A stretch of DNA of 64,000 nucleotides from a virus, in IMG/VR virus record IMGVR_UViG_3300049718_000055, positions 1-64,000 of that record. One strand, written 5' to 3'. Within the stretch, counting starts at the first letter, position 1. Each line of letters opens with the position of its first letter. The translations under genes were made by a program, and so were the position numbers. Positions 1 through 6,980 of the stretch are shown piece by piece. A model generated the notes under the pieces. The model saw nothing but the letters and a program-made list of their open reading frames with translations, searched no databases and was not told where the DNA came from.

Positions 1-486
1 AGATCCGTGCGGGCTGCTGCTCTCCCTACTCACGATTCTCGGGCTGCTGCTCTCCCAACTCACGATTGTCGGGCTGCTGCTCCCCCAACTCTCGATTGTC
101 GGGCTGCTGCTCTCCCAACTCACGATTGTCGGGCTGCTGCTCCCCCAACTCTCGATTGTCGGGCTGCTGCTCTCCCTACTCACGATTCTCGGGCTGCTGC
201 TCTCCCAACTCACGATTCTCGGGCTGCTGCTCCCCCAACTCTCGATTGTCGGGCTGCTGCTCTCCCAACTCACGATTGTCGGGCTGCTGCTCCCCCAACT
301 CTCGATTGTCGGGCTGCTGCTCTCCCTACTCACGATTCTCGGGCTGCTGCTCTCCCAACTCACGATTCTCGGGCTGCCTGACGTGACCGTAAAAATACCG
401 GATCCAAGCAGTTCAATCTCACAACCATCTTCTTTCAAGGCCGCTTCAAATTCAGTCCGCGTTGAAACTTTAATGATTTTTCCCAT
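1..486 (-). CDS. Decapeptide-repeat protein, predicted beta-solenoid, truncated by window edge
   Basis: Reading starts at an ATG that overlaps the TGA of the upstream gene (TGATG) and stays open to base 1, so 162 codons are visible and the C-terminus lies outside. About 38 unique residues are followed by 12 ten-residue repeats of the type SPTIESWGSS or SPRIVSWESS. Alternating small/hydrophobic residues with Ser/Gly turns at a fixed 10-residue period are typical of solenoid-forming repeats seen in some phage and actinobacterial proteins. That is inference; no catalytic motif is visible. Translationally coupled to the macro-like gene upstream. Confidence 0.75.
   Translation of the reverse strand, partial: MGKIIKVSTRTEFEAALKEDGCEIELLGSGIFTVTSGSPRIVSWESSSPRIVSRESSSPTIESWGSSSPTIVSWESSSPTIESWGSSSPRIVSWESSSPRIVSRESSSPTIESWGSSSPTIVSWESSSPTIESWGSSSPTIVSWESSSPRIVSRESSSPHGS
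11..370. repeat. Twelve tandem 30-bp units with a 150-bp higher-order period
   Basis: Twelve back-to-back 30-bp units start with GGGCTGCTGC. Variants alternate in the order a-b-c-b-c over five units, and that order repeats, giving a 150-bp superrepeat. There are no unique spacers, so this is not a CRISPR array. The array codes in frame for the decapeptide repeats of the minus-strand gene. Confidence 0.95.
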
Positions 487-860
487 CAGAATGTCCCCCA
501 AAATATCGCGTTAGAAAGCCATGGTTGCCACGCCGAATCGAACAGGCAATTACTCGGCGTGTGTTTGAACATCGGCGCAATATCCTCATCCGCAAAGCCG
601 GCCAATCCACAGCCGATGCGCGTTACCTGGAATTCAAGGTCTGGATTCGCTACAGTGTATTCCAGAAAAGCCTCGACGCTACCGGCAACGTCCACCAAAG
701 AACGCGATGTGGACACATCAGCCTCTTTTGTCGGCAAAGCGTAACTGTCGCCAGTCCGCCCCTCACCGACACCCCACTCCGCTCCGTACTGCTTAAACGC
801 TACTCTCGCCGCGCCGCCACCATGGATACCGGCCAAATTACTGCCGAATACAAAGATCAT
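486..860 (-). CDS. Macro-domain-like protein
   Basis: 124 residues. The N-terminus reads IFVFGSNLAGIHGGGAAR, followed by a Gly-rich stretch and SYALPTKE; this resembles phage-encoded macro-like (ADP-ribose or nucleotide-derivative binding) proteins. The ATG at 860 was chosen because GGAGGGG lies 4 bases upstream; a TTG 12 bases earlier in frame lies within that ribosome-binding site. A role in ADP-ribose or nucleotide metabolism is inference. It overlaps the start of the decapeptide-repeat gene by one base. Confidence 0.7.
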   Translation of the reverse strand: MIFVFGSNLAGIHGGGAARVAFKQYGAEWGVGEGRTGDSYALPTKEADVSTSRSLVDVAGSVEAFLEYTVANPDLEFQVTRIGCGLAGFADEDIAPMFKHTPSNCLFDSAWQPWLSNAIFWGTF

Positions 861-872
861 TTTCCCCTCCAA

Positions 873-1061
873 TCAGTTGATTTGTGAACACCTTAGCTTG
901 CTCACTGCCTTCAGGTAAAGAGTGTGCCGGTAGTCAGATTCAAAAGCATGGCACTCGTCCAGGTTCTCTACGGCCGGCCCGTCGTACTTCCCAAGAGCCC
1001 GCACAAAGTCCTCGTCCTGCCGGTCATCGAGCATCTCAGTCAAGAGCTTATCGGCGGTCAT
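873..1061 (-). CDS. Small acidic hypothetical protein
   Basis: 62 residues starting MTADKLLTEMLDD, preceded by AAGGACGCCA. The N-terminal half is acidic and probably helical. Its start overlaps the end of the upstream gene. No family recognised. Confidence 0.6.
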   Translation of the reverse strand: MTADKLLTEMLDDRQDEDFVRALGKYDGPAVENLDECHAFESDYRHTLYLKAVSKLRCSQIN

Positions 1062-1291
1062 TGGCGTCCTTCTGCCGTTCCCTCAGAGTCATCGAACATC
1101 ACACTGTTAAACCCTCTCCCCGGAACTTCTTCCAAGTAAACTTCCGTGTGAAAACCGCCAACTTCTGTGCGTGAAACCGTGTATACCTCTCCCACTTTCA
1201 GGTATTCCGCGGCTTGCTCTTGATCGTGTTTGTATCCGTTGCCTGGGTGAGCAAATATAACCTTGCTTCCCGCTTTGCTGTAGATGTTCAT
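1058..1291 (-). CDS. Small phage protein of unknown function
   Basis: 77 residues. The ATG at 1291 follows GGAGGGGAA. The motif VIFAHPGNGYKHDQEQA then YLKVGEVYTVSRTEVGG looks like a compact beta-rich domain that recurs in phage genomes without assigned function. The stop overlaps the next start (ATGA). Confidence 0.65.
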   Translation of the reverse strand: MNIYSKAGSKVIFAHPGNGYKHDQEQAAEYLKVGEVYTVSRTEVGGFHTEVYLEEVPGRGFNSVMFDDSEGTAEGRQ

Positions 1292-1758
1292 TTCCCCTCC
1301 AGTTCCGGCATATCGCCGCCCCTCTCGTTGTTGCACTTCTTGTTGTAACACGCTTCGAGTATCCCGATTGCCTGTAGGCAGCGGTCGTCGTCCATCATAC
1401 CGAAATGGCACTCGCCTGTTGGTATCCCCATTTCCTTCGCCAGCCAAGCGTAAGCCGTATTTCTTGCATGTGACTTGCTCCAACCCCGGTGACGGATTGC
1501 CGCCCTCCAGAGAGCATCGAACAGAAAGTGGCAGCGGATCTTCAACTTCTGAAGTTGCGCGAACTTCTGAAGTTGCGCGTTTGCTAACCTGCCGAGCGGA
1601 GTCTTTCCCCCTTTGTGGCACCCAACTTTGGCCCCGCAGGTACGGCACAGATAAACATTCCCGCCATACGAACGCCCATGGTAGACCTCTGAATCCGGGA
1701 CCAGCACGGCGGGAATGTTGCAGTACGGGCAGATAACCGGAGGAATCTTTCTCCCCAT
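1288..1758 (-). CDS. DUF3268-like zinc-finger protein
   Basis: 156 residues. CPYC near the N-terminus and CRTCG about 25 residues later form a zinc ribbon; the C-terminal half (ARNTAYAWLAKEMG, ECHFGMMDDDRC) matches the zinc-finger-containing DUF3268 family of phage and plasmid proteins. Function unknown, probably nucleic-acid binding. The middle carries a duplicated AQLQK segment encoded by two 18-bp copies of an AACTTCTGAAGTT palindrome, which looks like a recent duplication. ATG at 1758 follows GGAGGTCG. Confidence 0.7.
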   Translation of the reverse strand: MGRKIPPVICPYCNIPAVLVPDSEVYHGRSYGGNVYLCRTCGAKVGCHKGGKTPLGRLANAQLQKFAQLQKLKIRCHFLFDALWRAAIRHRGWSKSHARNTAYAWLAKEMGIPTGECHFGMMDDDRCLQAIGILEACYNKKCNNERGGDMPELEGK

Positions 1759-1844
1759 CACGACCTCCGAACCAGCGGCCATACCCACCAAACCAGAACA
1801 GCCGCCAGCATCACAAAGCCCAACAGGTTCAGGAACGTGGCCAT
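1758..1844 (-). CDS. 28-residue single-span membrane peptide
   Basis: MATFLNLLGFVMLAAVLV is a single transmembrane helix followed by WWVWPLVRRS. A GGGGGTGCC precedes the ATG and the stop overlaps the next ATG (TGATG). It overlaps the tail of another small membrane protein. Small size and absence of motifs leave function open. Confidence 0.5.
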   Translation of the reverse strand: MATFLNLLGFVMLAAVLVWWVWPLVRRS

Positions 1845-1981
1845 CGGCACCCCCGGAATAGATCACGCCACCACCGCGCAATCTCTCCAAAAGCTCCCTG
1901 CTTCCATAAATCCACGTACACGGGGACCATAACGAACACAGCCACCGCTCCCATCACGATTGCGACAATAAGCGGCCCCAT
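1829..1981 (-). CDS. 50-residue membrane protein
   Basis: An N-terminal hydrophobic helix (PLIVAIVMGAVAVFVMVPVY) is followed by a basic, Trp-rich tail. The start overlaps the stop of the ParB-like gene (TGATG). Pairs with the 28-residue membrane peptide downstream; both could be holin or membrane accessory proteins, but nothing in sequence proves it. Confidence 0.55.
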   Translation of the reverse strand: MGPLIVAIVMGAVAVFVMVPVYVDLWKQGAFGEIARWWRDLFRGCRWPRS

Positions 1982-2808
1982 CACCGCCCCCGAGCCCGGA
2001 TGTAGGAATCAGCCGCGGCCACCACTTCATCCCGGTCCAGCGTCAAATCCATGGCAATGTCCGCCAGCGCGTCGGCCTTCTTCAGCCACTCCTCAACCTG
2101 CTTTGCGGTTGCTTCCTTGGCCTTGGTTGCCTCGCCAGCGCCCTTCTCGCGCTTCAGGGTGGTCTCACCCTTCTTCTTCGCTTCCGCAGCCGCCTTGGTC
2201 AGATTCTCTGCGGCCATGAGTGAGTTCTTCTTCGCCTCGGCTACCGCTCGGCCCTCGCTGACCTTGACGCCACCGATGCCTTCCTTGACGGCTTTCTTGA
2301 CCGCCAGGGGAGCCGCATTGAGGTCCAGAGCCTTCTTTGCGATGCGGATCGCCTTGGCCGGGTCCGTGGTGATCGACGGCGGGACGATCTTTGCCACCTG
2401 ATCCAAGGTCCAGCCGTAATCCATAAGCTGCTGGAGAGCTTTTCCGAGTTCCATCACTGTTGGCGGCAGCGCCGTGTTGTCGATGATGTTCTTGGCAAGC
2501 CGATTGGCCTCGTCTCCCTTCACAGGTACGCAGTCGATAAAGCCGTCCCACTTCTCCTTGCGGAGTTCCTGAGCGGCCGTCAGACGGCAGTAGCCGGCAT
2601 CCAGGTACACCTTGCCGCCGCTGAAAACGACATCGACGGGCTTCTTGACGCCATCCTGCCGGATCTCGTTCTTGAGCCATGCAATGTGATCCTGAGTCGC
2701 TTGGCTGTCCTTTTCGCGGTAGTTCTTGCTCCAGTCGATGATGATGATTTCAGGCCGCAACCGCGTGGCCCGAACTCCCGTTGTTCCCAAATCTTCAAGC
2801 CTTGGCAT
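1981..2808 (-). CDS. ParB-like DNA-binding/nuclease-domain protein
   Basis: 275 residues. The N-terminal third carries a ParB/sulfiredoxin-type fold signature: IIDWSKNYREKD, then VDVVFSGGKVYLDAGYCRLTAA, the equivalent of the GxxRxxA box. The middle resembles a ParB helix-turn-helix region (VMELGKALQQLMDYGWTLDQVA). The C-terminal 100 residues are a Lys/Ala/Glu-rich coiled coil. Phage members act in partitioning, transcription regulation or as nucleases; which applies is unknown. GGGAGGGAAC precedes the ATG. It heads a run of coupled small genes. Confidence 0.75.
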   Translation of the reverse strand: MPRLEDLGTTGVRATRLRPEIIIIDWSKNYREKDSQATQDHIAWLKNEIRQDGVKKPVDVVFSGGKVYLDAGYCRLTAAQELRKEKWDGFIDCVPVKGDEANRLAKNIIDNTALPPTVMELGKALQQLMDYGWTLDQVAKIVPPSITTDPAKAIRIAKKALDLNAAPLAVKKAVKEGIGGVKVSEGRAVAEAKKNSLMAAENLTKAAAEAKKKGETTLKREKGAGEATKAKEATAKQVEEWLKKADALADIAMDLTLDRDEVVAAADSYIRARGR

Positions 2809-2853
2809 TTCTTGTTCCCTCCCTTTTACTCCCCCACTACTCCGTGGGCGGTG

Positions 2854-3024
2854 CTACTCCACTGTTTGAGTCTTCACAGAGGCTTTTGGCAAATCCTGAC
2901 GCATCCATTCTTTCTCGCCAAGAACAAGGAAATAAATCTCCCCTTGATCCGTCAGAGCCCACAAAACAGCATGACTTTTCTTGTCCTCGTTCATTACGGC
3001 AATCTGAATAATTTTTCCCTTCAT
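2854..3024 (-). CDS. Small hypothetical protein
   Basis: 56 residues starting MKGKIIQIAVMNEDK. ALTDQGEIYFLV suggests a small beta sheet of a kind common in phage and plasmid regulatory operons. GGAGGGACTGGGA precedes the ATG. A CCAAA-N-TTTGG palindrome (3042-3056) lies just upstream of this ribosome-binding site. Confidence 0.6.
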   Translation of the reverse strand: MKGKIIQIAVMNEDKKSHAVLWALTDQGEIYFLVLGEKEWMRQDLPKASVKTQTVE

Positions 3025-3194
3025 TCCCAGTCCCTCCATTTTTCCAAATTTTGGAATCCTTGCCGTGCCTTTACGGCTCCTAGATGAATGCTCACGTGCC
3101 AGAACGTCGTTTGACGGTAGCAAGGGGAGCGGAGCCGTAAAGGAAGGGCATATCCTCCAGTTCGTTGCACAGGAGATATTACTAGAATCTCCAT
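3021..3194 (-). CDS. Possible 57-residue leader gene
   Basis: Opens with an ATG 8 bases after the -10 box of a strong promoter, stays open for 57 codons and ends in an ATGA overlap with the next start, which is how real genes are joined here. Composition (SPCYRQTTFWHVSIHLGAV) is not convincingly protein-like and the stretch also holds a 13-bp inverted repeat, so it may be an untranslated leader instead. Confidence 0.35.
   Translation of the reverse strand: MEILVISPVQRTGGYALPLRLRSPCYRQTTFWHVSIHLGAVKARQGFQNLEKWRDWE
3068..3143. repeat. 13-bp perfect inverted repeat in leader
   Basis: CCTTTACGGCTCC (3068-3080) and GGAGCCGTAAAGG (3131-3143) are perfect reverse complements 50 bases apart, downstream of the promoter. 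Could form a long stem in the leader RNA. Confidence 0.8.
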
Positions 3195-3202
3195 GACTAC
3201 CG

Positions 3203-3231
3203 ACTTTATACAGGAAAATGATTATTGTCAA
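3203..3231 (-). promoter_or_regulatory. Sigma70-type promoter TTGACA-N17-TAAAGT
   Basis: TTGACA at 3231-3226 and TAAAGT at 3208-3203 with a 17-base spacer, reading leftward into the 3194-486 operon. The spacer and flank (TTGACAATAATCATTTT) closely match the promoter at 53093. Confidence 0.75.
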
Positions 3232-3253
3232 GGGGCCTTCGTTGCACTATATA

Positions 3254-3526
3254 TTACGGGCATTCGGGGCATAAATTCGGGGCAATCCAGTTATGAGGGC
3301 AGCGCATCCCAAGCCGCAGAGAGTCCAAGTTCGCGGTCACAGAGGCGTCTTTGAGTGGGGAATCTCCATAAAGTCTCACCGACGCGACTTCTACGGCTCT
3401 GCCGGCAAGTCGGATCGTCACCGGGCCTGAGTAGTGGCGCCGGCATTGGGGGCAGACTTGCGGCGGGTCGTCTCGCACGAAGTCAAGGCCGCAGCGTTCA
3501 CAATGCCAGACGATCACGTTTTTCAT
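3254..3526 (-). CDS. Zinc-ribbon protein
   Basis: 90 residues with CERCG at 10-14, CPQCRRH at 25-31 and a second pair CPHNW/CPEC at the C-terminus, giving two treble-clef or ribbon-type metal sites. The start directly follows the TAA of the upstream gene. Function unknown; probably nucleic-acid or protein binding. Confidence 0.65.
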   Translation of the reverse strand: MKNVIVWHCERCGLDFVRDDPPQVCPQCRRHYSGPVTIRLAGRAVEVASVRLYGDSPLKDASVTANLDSLRLGMRCPHNWIAPNLCPECP

Positions 3527-3952
3527 TTAGGTCTCGTTTGGGATCAAACCGGCACCGGGTTCTCGCAAGCCCAACGGGTAAATTTGGAAGTACGCCTGCC
3601 ACCAGTCCTCAGCAGGTTCAATGATGTACCCAATGTAGCTGCACACGCTACAGCAGAGCAGGGCCGCTTGGACTTCGGCATATCCGTCGTACACTTGGAA
3701 AATTTCTGGCTCGTTGATCCAATGACCGCACGGCCACGCGAGAAACGCCGCGAAAACCGTTGGGTAGATCGGCTTGTAATCCGCATGTTTCCAGTTGCTC
3801 GGTGGGCTCGTCTGCGGCGGCAAGGGAACCACGGGAGTTCCCACGCCTCCAGGTTGGCGGTAAATCAACTGCCCGTTCTGGTAGCCGCCGTTGTAGAGAG
3901 CGCCAACGCGGAACGGGAACAGGGGACCGAACTGTGGCGTTACCTGCGGCAT
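3527..3952 (-). CDS. Conserved-looking phage protein, aromatic-rich
   Basis: 141 residues rich in Tyr, Trp and Pro, with ALLCCSVCSYIGYIIEPAED in the C-terminal half and AFLAWPCGHWINEPEIF before it. The pattern resembles an unassigned family in soil and gut phages. No catalytic motif. No clear ribosome-binding site precedes the ATG, so the start is less sure. Confidence 0.6.
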   Translation of the reverse strand: MPQVTPQFGPLFPFRVGALYNGGYQNGQLIYRQPGGVGTPVVPLPPQTSPPSNWKHADYKPIYPTVFAAFLAWPCGHWINEPEIFQVYDGYAEVQAALLCCSVCSYIGYIIEPAEDWWQAYFQIYPLGLREPGAGLIPNET

Positions 3953-4001
3953 GAACCCATTGTCACTCTAATGAGCCATAAAACACAACCGGGAAGTGCG
4001 A

Positions 4002-4274
4002 TCAGACAGGATTCCCTTCCCGGTCCCGAAACTGCCTCCACTGAGCCTTCCCGCGTCCCTGACGAGCTATGGACGCTGCCCCTGGATTCAGCCGCCGCTT
4101 CTTCTTCGTGATCCCCTTGCGGATGTACGTTGCATCTCGGATCTCCGGCGCCAACTCCCAGTCCTTGCTTCCACACAGCTTGCAGTTGGCCGGCGGGTCT
4201 TCGCCAAACTCCAAGTCAAAGGACTCGTGGCAAATCTCGCAAAACGCCCGCCGGACAATGACGATGATAATCAT
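4002..4274 (-). CDS. Zinc-finger protein
   Basis: 90 residues. FCEICHESFDLEF and NCKLCGSKDWE make a CxxC...CxxC zinc ribbon in the first 40 residues; the C-terminus is basic. The start overlaps the TAA of the upstream gene (TAATG) and GGGGCGG lies before it. Confidence 0.65.
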   Translation of the reverse strand: MIIIVIVRRAFCEICHESFDLEFGEDPPANCKLCGSKDWELAPEIRDATYIRKGITKKKRRLNPGAASIARQGRGKAQWRQFRDREGNPV

Positions 4275-4987
4275 TACCGCCCCTTGGCTGGCTCACCGTA
4301 GGTGCTGATGTACTCGTAGAGCCGGTCGGACAACCACTGCTCTACAGGAACACCATCGGCTTCGGCCCATTGTTGCACGGCCTCCCAGTAGCCTTCCTGA
4401 ATCGTCACGATGACTTTGGTGGTCCCGTCAGGTTGCGGTCCAGTCGCCAACCTGACCGCGCCATTTGGCTCCAACGAGACGCCCTCTGATCCGTGCTTGT
4501 TGAGGAGTTCTTCCAGTTCGGTTATTGTCGGCCGCTTCCCCCTTGGCTCTCCACCACACGGCGGCTGCAAGTCCTTGACCGTCTCGGTCCCTACCGCCAT
4601 TGCGGTTTCCAGATCGGCTGCGGCGTCATCATCGCCAACTGCGTGATGATCGCCTGCCGGCCGCGGCTCATCGACTTCAAGAAATTCGGCATCGATTACC
4701 TCGTTTCCCGACTCTTTCAAGGCCGCTTCGAGTCCTTCATCATGTGCAACAATCTTTTCCGGCGATTCCAAATTTTGGAAAGATTCTCCGCCGTTTTCAG
4801 GCTCTAGGTTACCGGGGGTTTCGTTCCCCTCTCGGACCTCTAAAACCGCCTCTGGAACAGGTATCTGCTGTCCCTCAACTGTGGATTTATCTGTCACCTT
4901 GCTTGCCTCCTTTTGCGGCTTAACTCGTTTGTTCCCACGCGCTTTCATGCCCTTCCCGATCTGCCTCTTCTTTTGTCCCTCAACCAT
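4274..4987 (-). CDS. Hypothetical protein with RHH-like C-terminus
   Basis: 237 residues. Basic N-terminus, then a long acidic low-complexity region, then PTITELEELLNKHGSEGVSL and a final VTIQEGYWEAVQQWAEADG segment that looks like a ribbon-helix-helix-type module. An in-frame dispersed palindrome encodes FQNLESPEK. ATG at 4987 follows GGAGGAAATTTATC; an upstream in-frame ATG (5008) has no such signal. Confidence 0.55.
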   Translation of the reverse strand: MVEGQKKRQIGKGMKARGNKRVKPQKEASKVTDKSTVEGQQIPVPEAVLEVREGNETPGNLEPENGGESFQNLESPEKIVAHDEGLEAALKESGNEVIDAEFLEVDEPRPAGDHHAVGDDDAAADLETAMAVGTETVKDLQPPCGGEPRGKRPTITELEELLNKHGSEGVSLEPNGAVRLATGPQPDGTTKVIVTIQEGYWEAVQQWAEADGVPVEQWLSDRLYEYISTYGEPAKGR

Positions 4988-5028
4988 GATAAATTTCCTC
5001 CCATCCACAGAATCATACTACGAAAACG

Positions 5029-5337
5029 CTACTGTTGTTGGGCTGCCTTCCCTATCTTTCTCTCAACCCATGCGTAGGAACCGTGCGCTGTGAGCCTCTG
5101 AGCCGTCCTGTGGTCTTTGCCGCATGGTCCCCAGCCTGTCACCGGCCCAGTGCTTGTGACGACGCGGCAGGCGGTAGCTGGGCGCACTGGAGGGGCGGTG
5201 TGGGGCGCGGTCTGGTGCTGTGGCGGCAGGGCCTGCTTGACGGTCTGCGCCTTGCATCGATAGGACAGAAGAAACAGGGCGATCAAAAAGAACAGCCAGA
5301 CGGCTGCGGCTATGCGGTGGAACGTGCGGTCAGTCAT
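5029..5337 (-). CDS. Membrane-anchored or secreted small protein
   Basis: 102 residues. Positively charged start then AAAVWLFFLIALFLLSY, a signal anchor; the rest is Pro/Thr-rich with two Cys. AAGGAGTCTC precedes the ATG at 5337, which overlaps the upstream gene by 8 bases. Could be a spanin-like or periplasmic factor; no firm motif. Confidence 0.6.
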   Translation of the reverse strand: MTDRTFHRIAAAVWLFFLIALFLLSYRCKAQTVKQALPPQHQTAPHTAPPVRPATACRVVTSTGPVTGWGPCGKDHRTAQRLTAHGSYAWVERKIGKAAQQQ

Positions 5338-5818
5338 GAGACTCCTTTGCTTGTGGAGCGTTGATGGGGCGGTAGTGCGTCCAAGAATGAGATAGCCATT
5401 GGCGGGCAGTTCTAAAAGGGCGCTCAAATTTGTGGATTACAGCCTCTACACCCTGTACAAATCCGTAAACTTCATACCCCTCGGGAGGCAGATGCTCTTC
5501 GTCAATTGGCACCCATACCGCCGCCTTCCGCGCCTCAGCAAGCTGGCGTTTGAGAGATTCGATTTCTTCCGCGCAGCACTCTTTGGCTAGCACGCGCTGG
5601 AGTTCATTTCGCGCTTCATTCGCGGAATCTTTCGCCTCGGCAAGTTGGCGCTCTAGCTCATCGACACGCTCCGCTGTCAGCACCCCTGTCTCAGGGATGG
5701 TGGCAAGAACACTTCGTACAGATTGCTCTGATACTCGCCGTATGTAAGTTATCTCAACTCCGGCCTTCTTCGCCTCTACTACACGCATGGCTTCCCATTT
5801 CTTCGGTGTCAGTTCCAT
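5330..5818 (-). CDS. Coiled-coil protein with DUF551-like C-terminus
   Basis: 162 residues. Residues 45-100 are a Leu/Glu/Ala coiled coil; residues 102-158 (VWVPIDEEHLPPEGYEVYGF, then WTHYRPI) match the phage DUF551 pattern of W-P-P-VTHW-P spacing. Function unknown. AAAGGAGAATCAC precedes the ATG. Confidence 0.65.
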   Translation of the reverse strand: MELTPKKWEAMRVVEAKKAGVEITYIRRVSEQSVRSVLATIPETGVLTAERVDELERQLAEAKDSANEARNELQRVLAKECCAEEIESLKRQLAEARKAAVWVPIDEEHLPPEGYEVYGFVQGVEAVIHKFERPFRTARQWLSHSWTHYRPINAPQAKESHD

Positions 5819-5830
5819 GTGATTCTCCTT

Positions 5831-5935
5831 TCAGTGTGTGAATACAAAAGCAAGCAAGTTCGGGCCGCAGGAATAGACAACGTACAAAACGGCCAGGATG
5901 AATCCGATGCGGGTAACGCGCTCTTCGCGGGTCAT
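5831..5935 (-). CDS. 34-residue membrane peptide
   Basis: MTREERVTRIGFILAVLYVV has one transmembrane helix. GAGGAGACTTAGTTCT precedes the ATG, which overlaps the stop of the 23-codon gene upstream. Confidence 0.5.
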   Translation of the reverse strand: MTREERVTRIGFILAVLYVVYSCGPNLLAFVFTH

Positions 5936-6003
5936 AGAACTAAGTCTCCTCGTTCGTAAGGCTTCGGCCCAGGCTTCATTTTGTGGTCAACTCTACGGGT
6001 CAT
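5932..6003 (-). CDS. 23-residue basic peptide gene
   Basis: MTRRVDHKMKPGPKPYERGD. The start overlaps the upstream stop and the stop overlaps the downstream start (ATGA at both ends), which is why it is listed despite its size. Confidence 0.4.
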   Translation of the reverse strand: MTRRVDHKMKPGPKPYERGDLVL

Positions 6004-6206
6004 TGCAGCGCCTCCGGCTTGATGCCCTGGCAGAGTTCGTCGAGGGCGGCTTGTCGTGCATCGAGGATGCGCCGTATACGCAGTTGCTCACGAATACACT
6101 CCACGTGGTCAGGGCAGATATGATTAGCGTATTCCCTCTCAAGCCAGCCAATCTCTTCCTTGACCTGCCTGATTTTCTCCATTTCAATGTACTCTCTGTC
6201 TGTCAT
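6000..6206 (-). CDS. Small coiled-coil protein
   Basis: 68 residues, mostly helical with Glu/Arg/Leu heptads and two Cys (HICPDHVECIREQL). AAGGAGGTAAGTC precedes the ATG. Unknown role. Confidence 0.6.
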   Translation of the reverse strand: MTDREYIEMEKIRQVKEEIGWLEREYANHICPDHVECIREQLRIRRILDARQAALDELCQGIKPEALQ

Positions 6207-6312
6207 GACTTACCTCCTTGATGCGGCGCAGGCGTAGTGCGTCAGCAAGGACCGCTCCGTGCCCCTTGCCAAACACCGTGTCAAAAATCCCATTGATTAT
6301 TGCGCGTTGCAT
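6184..6312 (-). CDS. 42-residue hypothetical protein
   Basis: MQRAIINGIFDTVFGKGHGA then a basic tail; overlaps the next gene in another frame. It is the first credible reading frame after the promoter at 6341. The ATG closest to that promoter (6329) opens only ten codons. No ribosome-binding site seen, so the start is uncertain. Confidence 0.4.
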   Translation of the reverse strand: MQRAIINGIFDTVFGKGHGAVLADALRLRRIKEVSHDRQRVH

Positions 6313-6326
6313 ATCCGCATAATCAT

Positions 6327-6341
6327 CATGTAGGCAATATA
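6327..6341 (-). promoter_or_regulatory. -10/start motif TATATT-GCCTAC-ATG
   Basis: TATATT at 6341-6336, GCCTAC, ATG at 6329-6327. One of the recurring start-site motifs of this genome. It lies just downstream of the SleB-gene terminator (6423-6450) and would drive the 6312-4002 genes. Confidence 0.6.
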
Positions 6342-6418
6342 CACCATTTTCATCAAAATGGGGCGGGGCGCCTTTTCTAGTTAGCGGCCGGCAAGAGATG
6401 TCCGAGATACTAACGCAG

Positions 6419-6450
6419 AAAACCCCGCCGACTCTTGCAGCCGACGGGGT
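6419..6450 (-). terminator. Intrinsic terminator after cell-wall hydrolase
   Basis: On the minus strand CCCCGTCGGC and GTCGGCGGGG pair (with G-U pairs) around a 9-base loop, followed by TTTT. Confidence 0.8.
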
Positions 6451-6468
6451 GCGTGGAGGGAAGCCTTT

Positions 6469-6924
6469 CTATTCGGTGAAGAAATACTGACCGCAGATCG
6501 TAGCCCGGTACGTCACCGCCGCCTCATTCCAGCTTGCCGGGAAAGGAACCACCGATCCATCAGGAAGCGTGTAGGGCTTAGTGGTGCCCTTTGCTAGGCC
6601 AGCAGGCGCGTAGTAAAGCGTCGAGCCATGGGTGATGTCCTCTAACTGCCCACAAGCGGCTTCTACGGCCAAACTCTTCGCGGCGTCCCATGCATCACCG
6701 TCAGGGCCATCAGCTTGTGTCGGATCAATACCGTATTCTGGATCGCTCTTGACGCTCATACTGGTGAACTGCTTTGGAGCCATGACGATGCTTTCGATAG
6801 TCGCATTGTGCTTTGCCGCCCGGTTCATCACCACATTGATGACGGAGGTCATCCCGGCTACGCCACCGCGCCGGTTCTCTTTCCACGCTACTTCCGCCAG
6901 TAAAAATCTTTCCTGACTCTCCAT
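6469..6924 (-). CDS. SleB-type cell-wall hydrolase (endolysin candidate)
   Basis: 151 residues matching the Hydrolase_2/SleB family: AEVAWKENRRGGVAGMTSVI near the N-terminus, with the conserved catalytic-type Glu after EVAW, and later a GSTLYYAP segment. These enzymes are glycan-strand hydrolases or lytic transglycosylases of peptidoglycan. No signal peptide, so it would rely on a holin or another release route. GGAGGGAATGA precedes the ATG. Next to several small membrane proteins, which fits a lysis cluster. Confidence 0.8.
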   Translation of the reverse strand: MESQERFLLAEVAWKENRRGGVAGMTSVINVVMNRAAKHNATIESIVMAPKQFTSMSVKSDPEYGIDPTQADGPDGDAWDAAKSLAVEAACGQLEDITHGSTLYYAPAGLAKGTTKPYTLPDGSVVPFPASWNEAAVTYRATICGQYFFTE

Positions 6925-6944
6925 TCATTCCCTCCAATGCTGCT

Positions 6945-6980
6945 AAAAATCCCCGGCTTCCCGCTGTCAGAGAAGCCGGG
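6945..6980 (-). terminator. Intrinsic terminator upstream of cell-wall hydrolase
   Basis: CCCGGCTTC and GAAGCCGGG form a 9-bp stem on the minus strand followed by GATTTTT. It separates the SleB gene from the membrane-protein genes to the right. The stretch 6981-7105 beyond it has no gene; it holds a tRNA-like remnant discussed under rejected items. Confidence 0.85.

Noticed and set aside
11-370. CRISPR array
   Set aside because: Units are contiguous with no unique spacers and code in frame for a peptide repeat.
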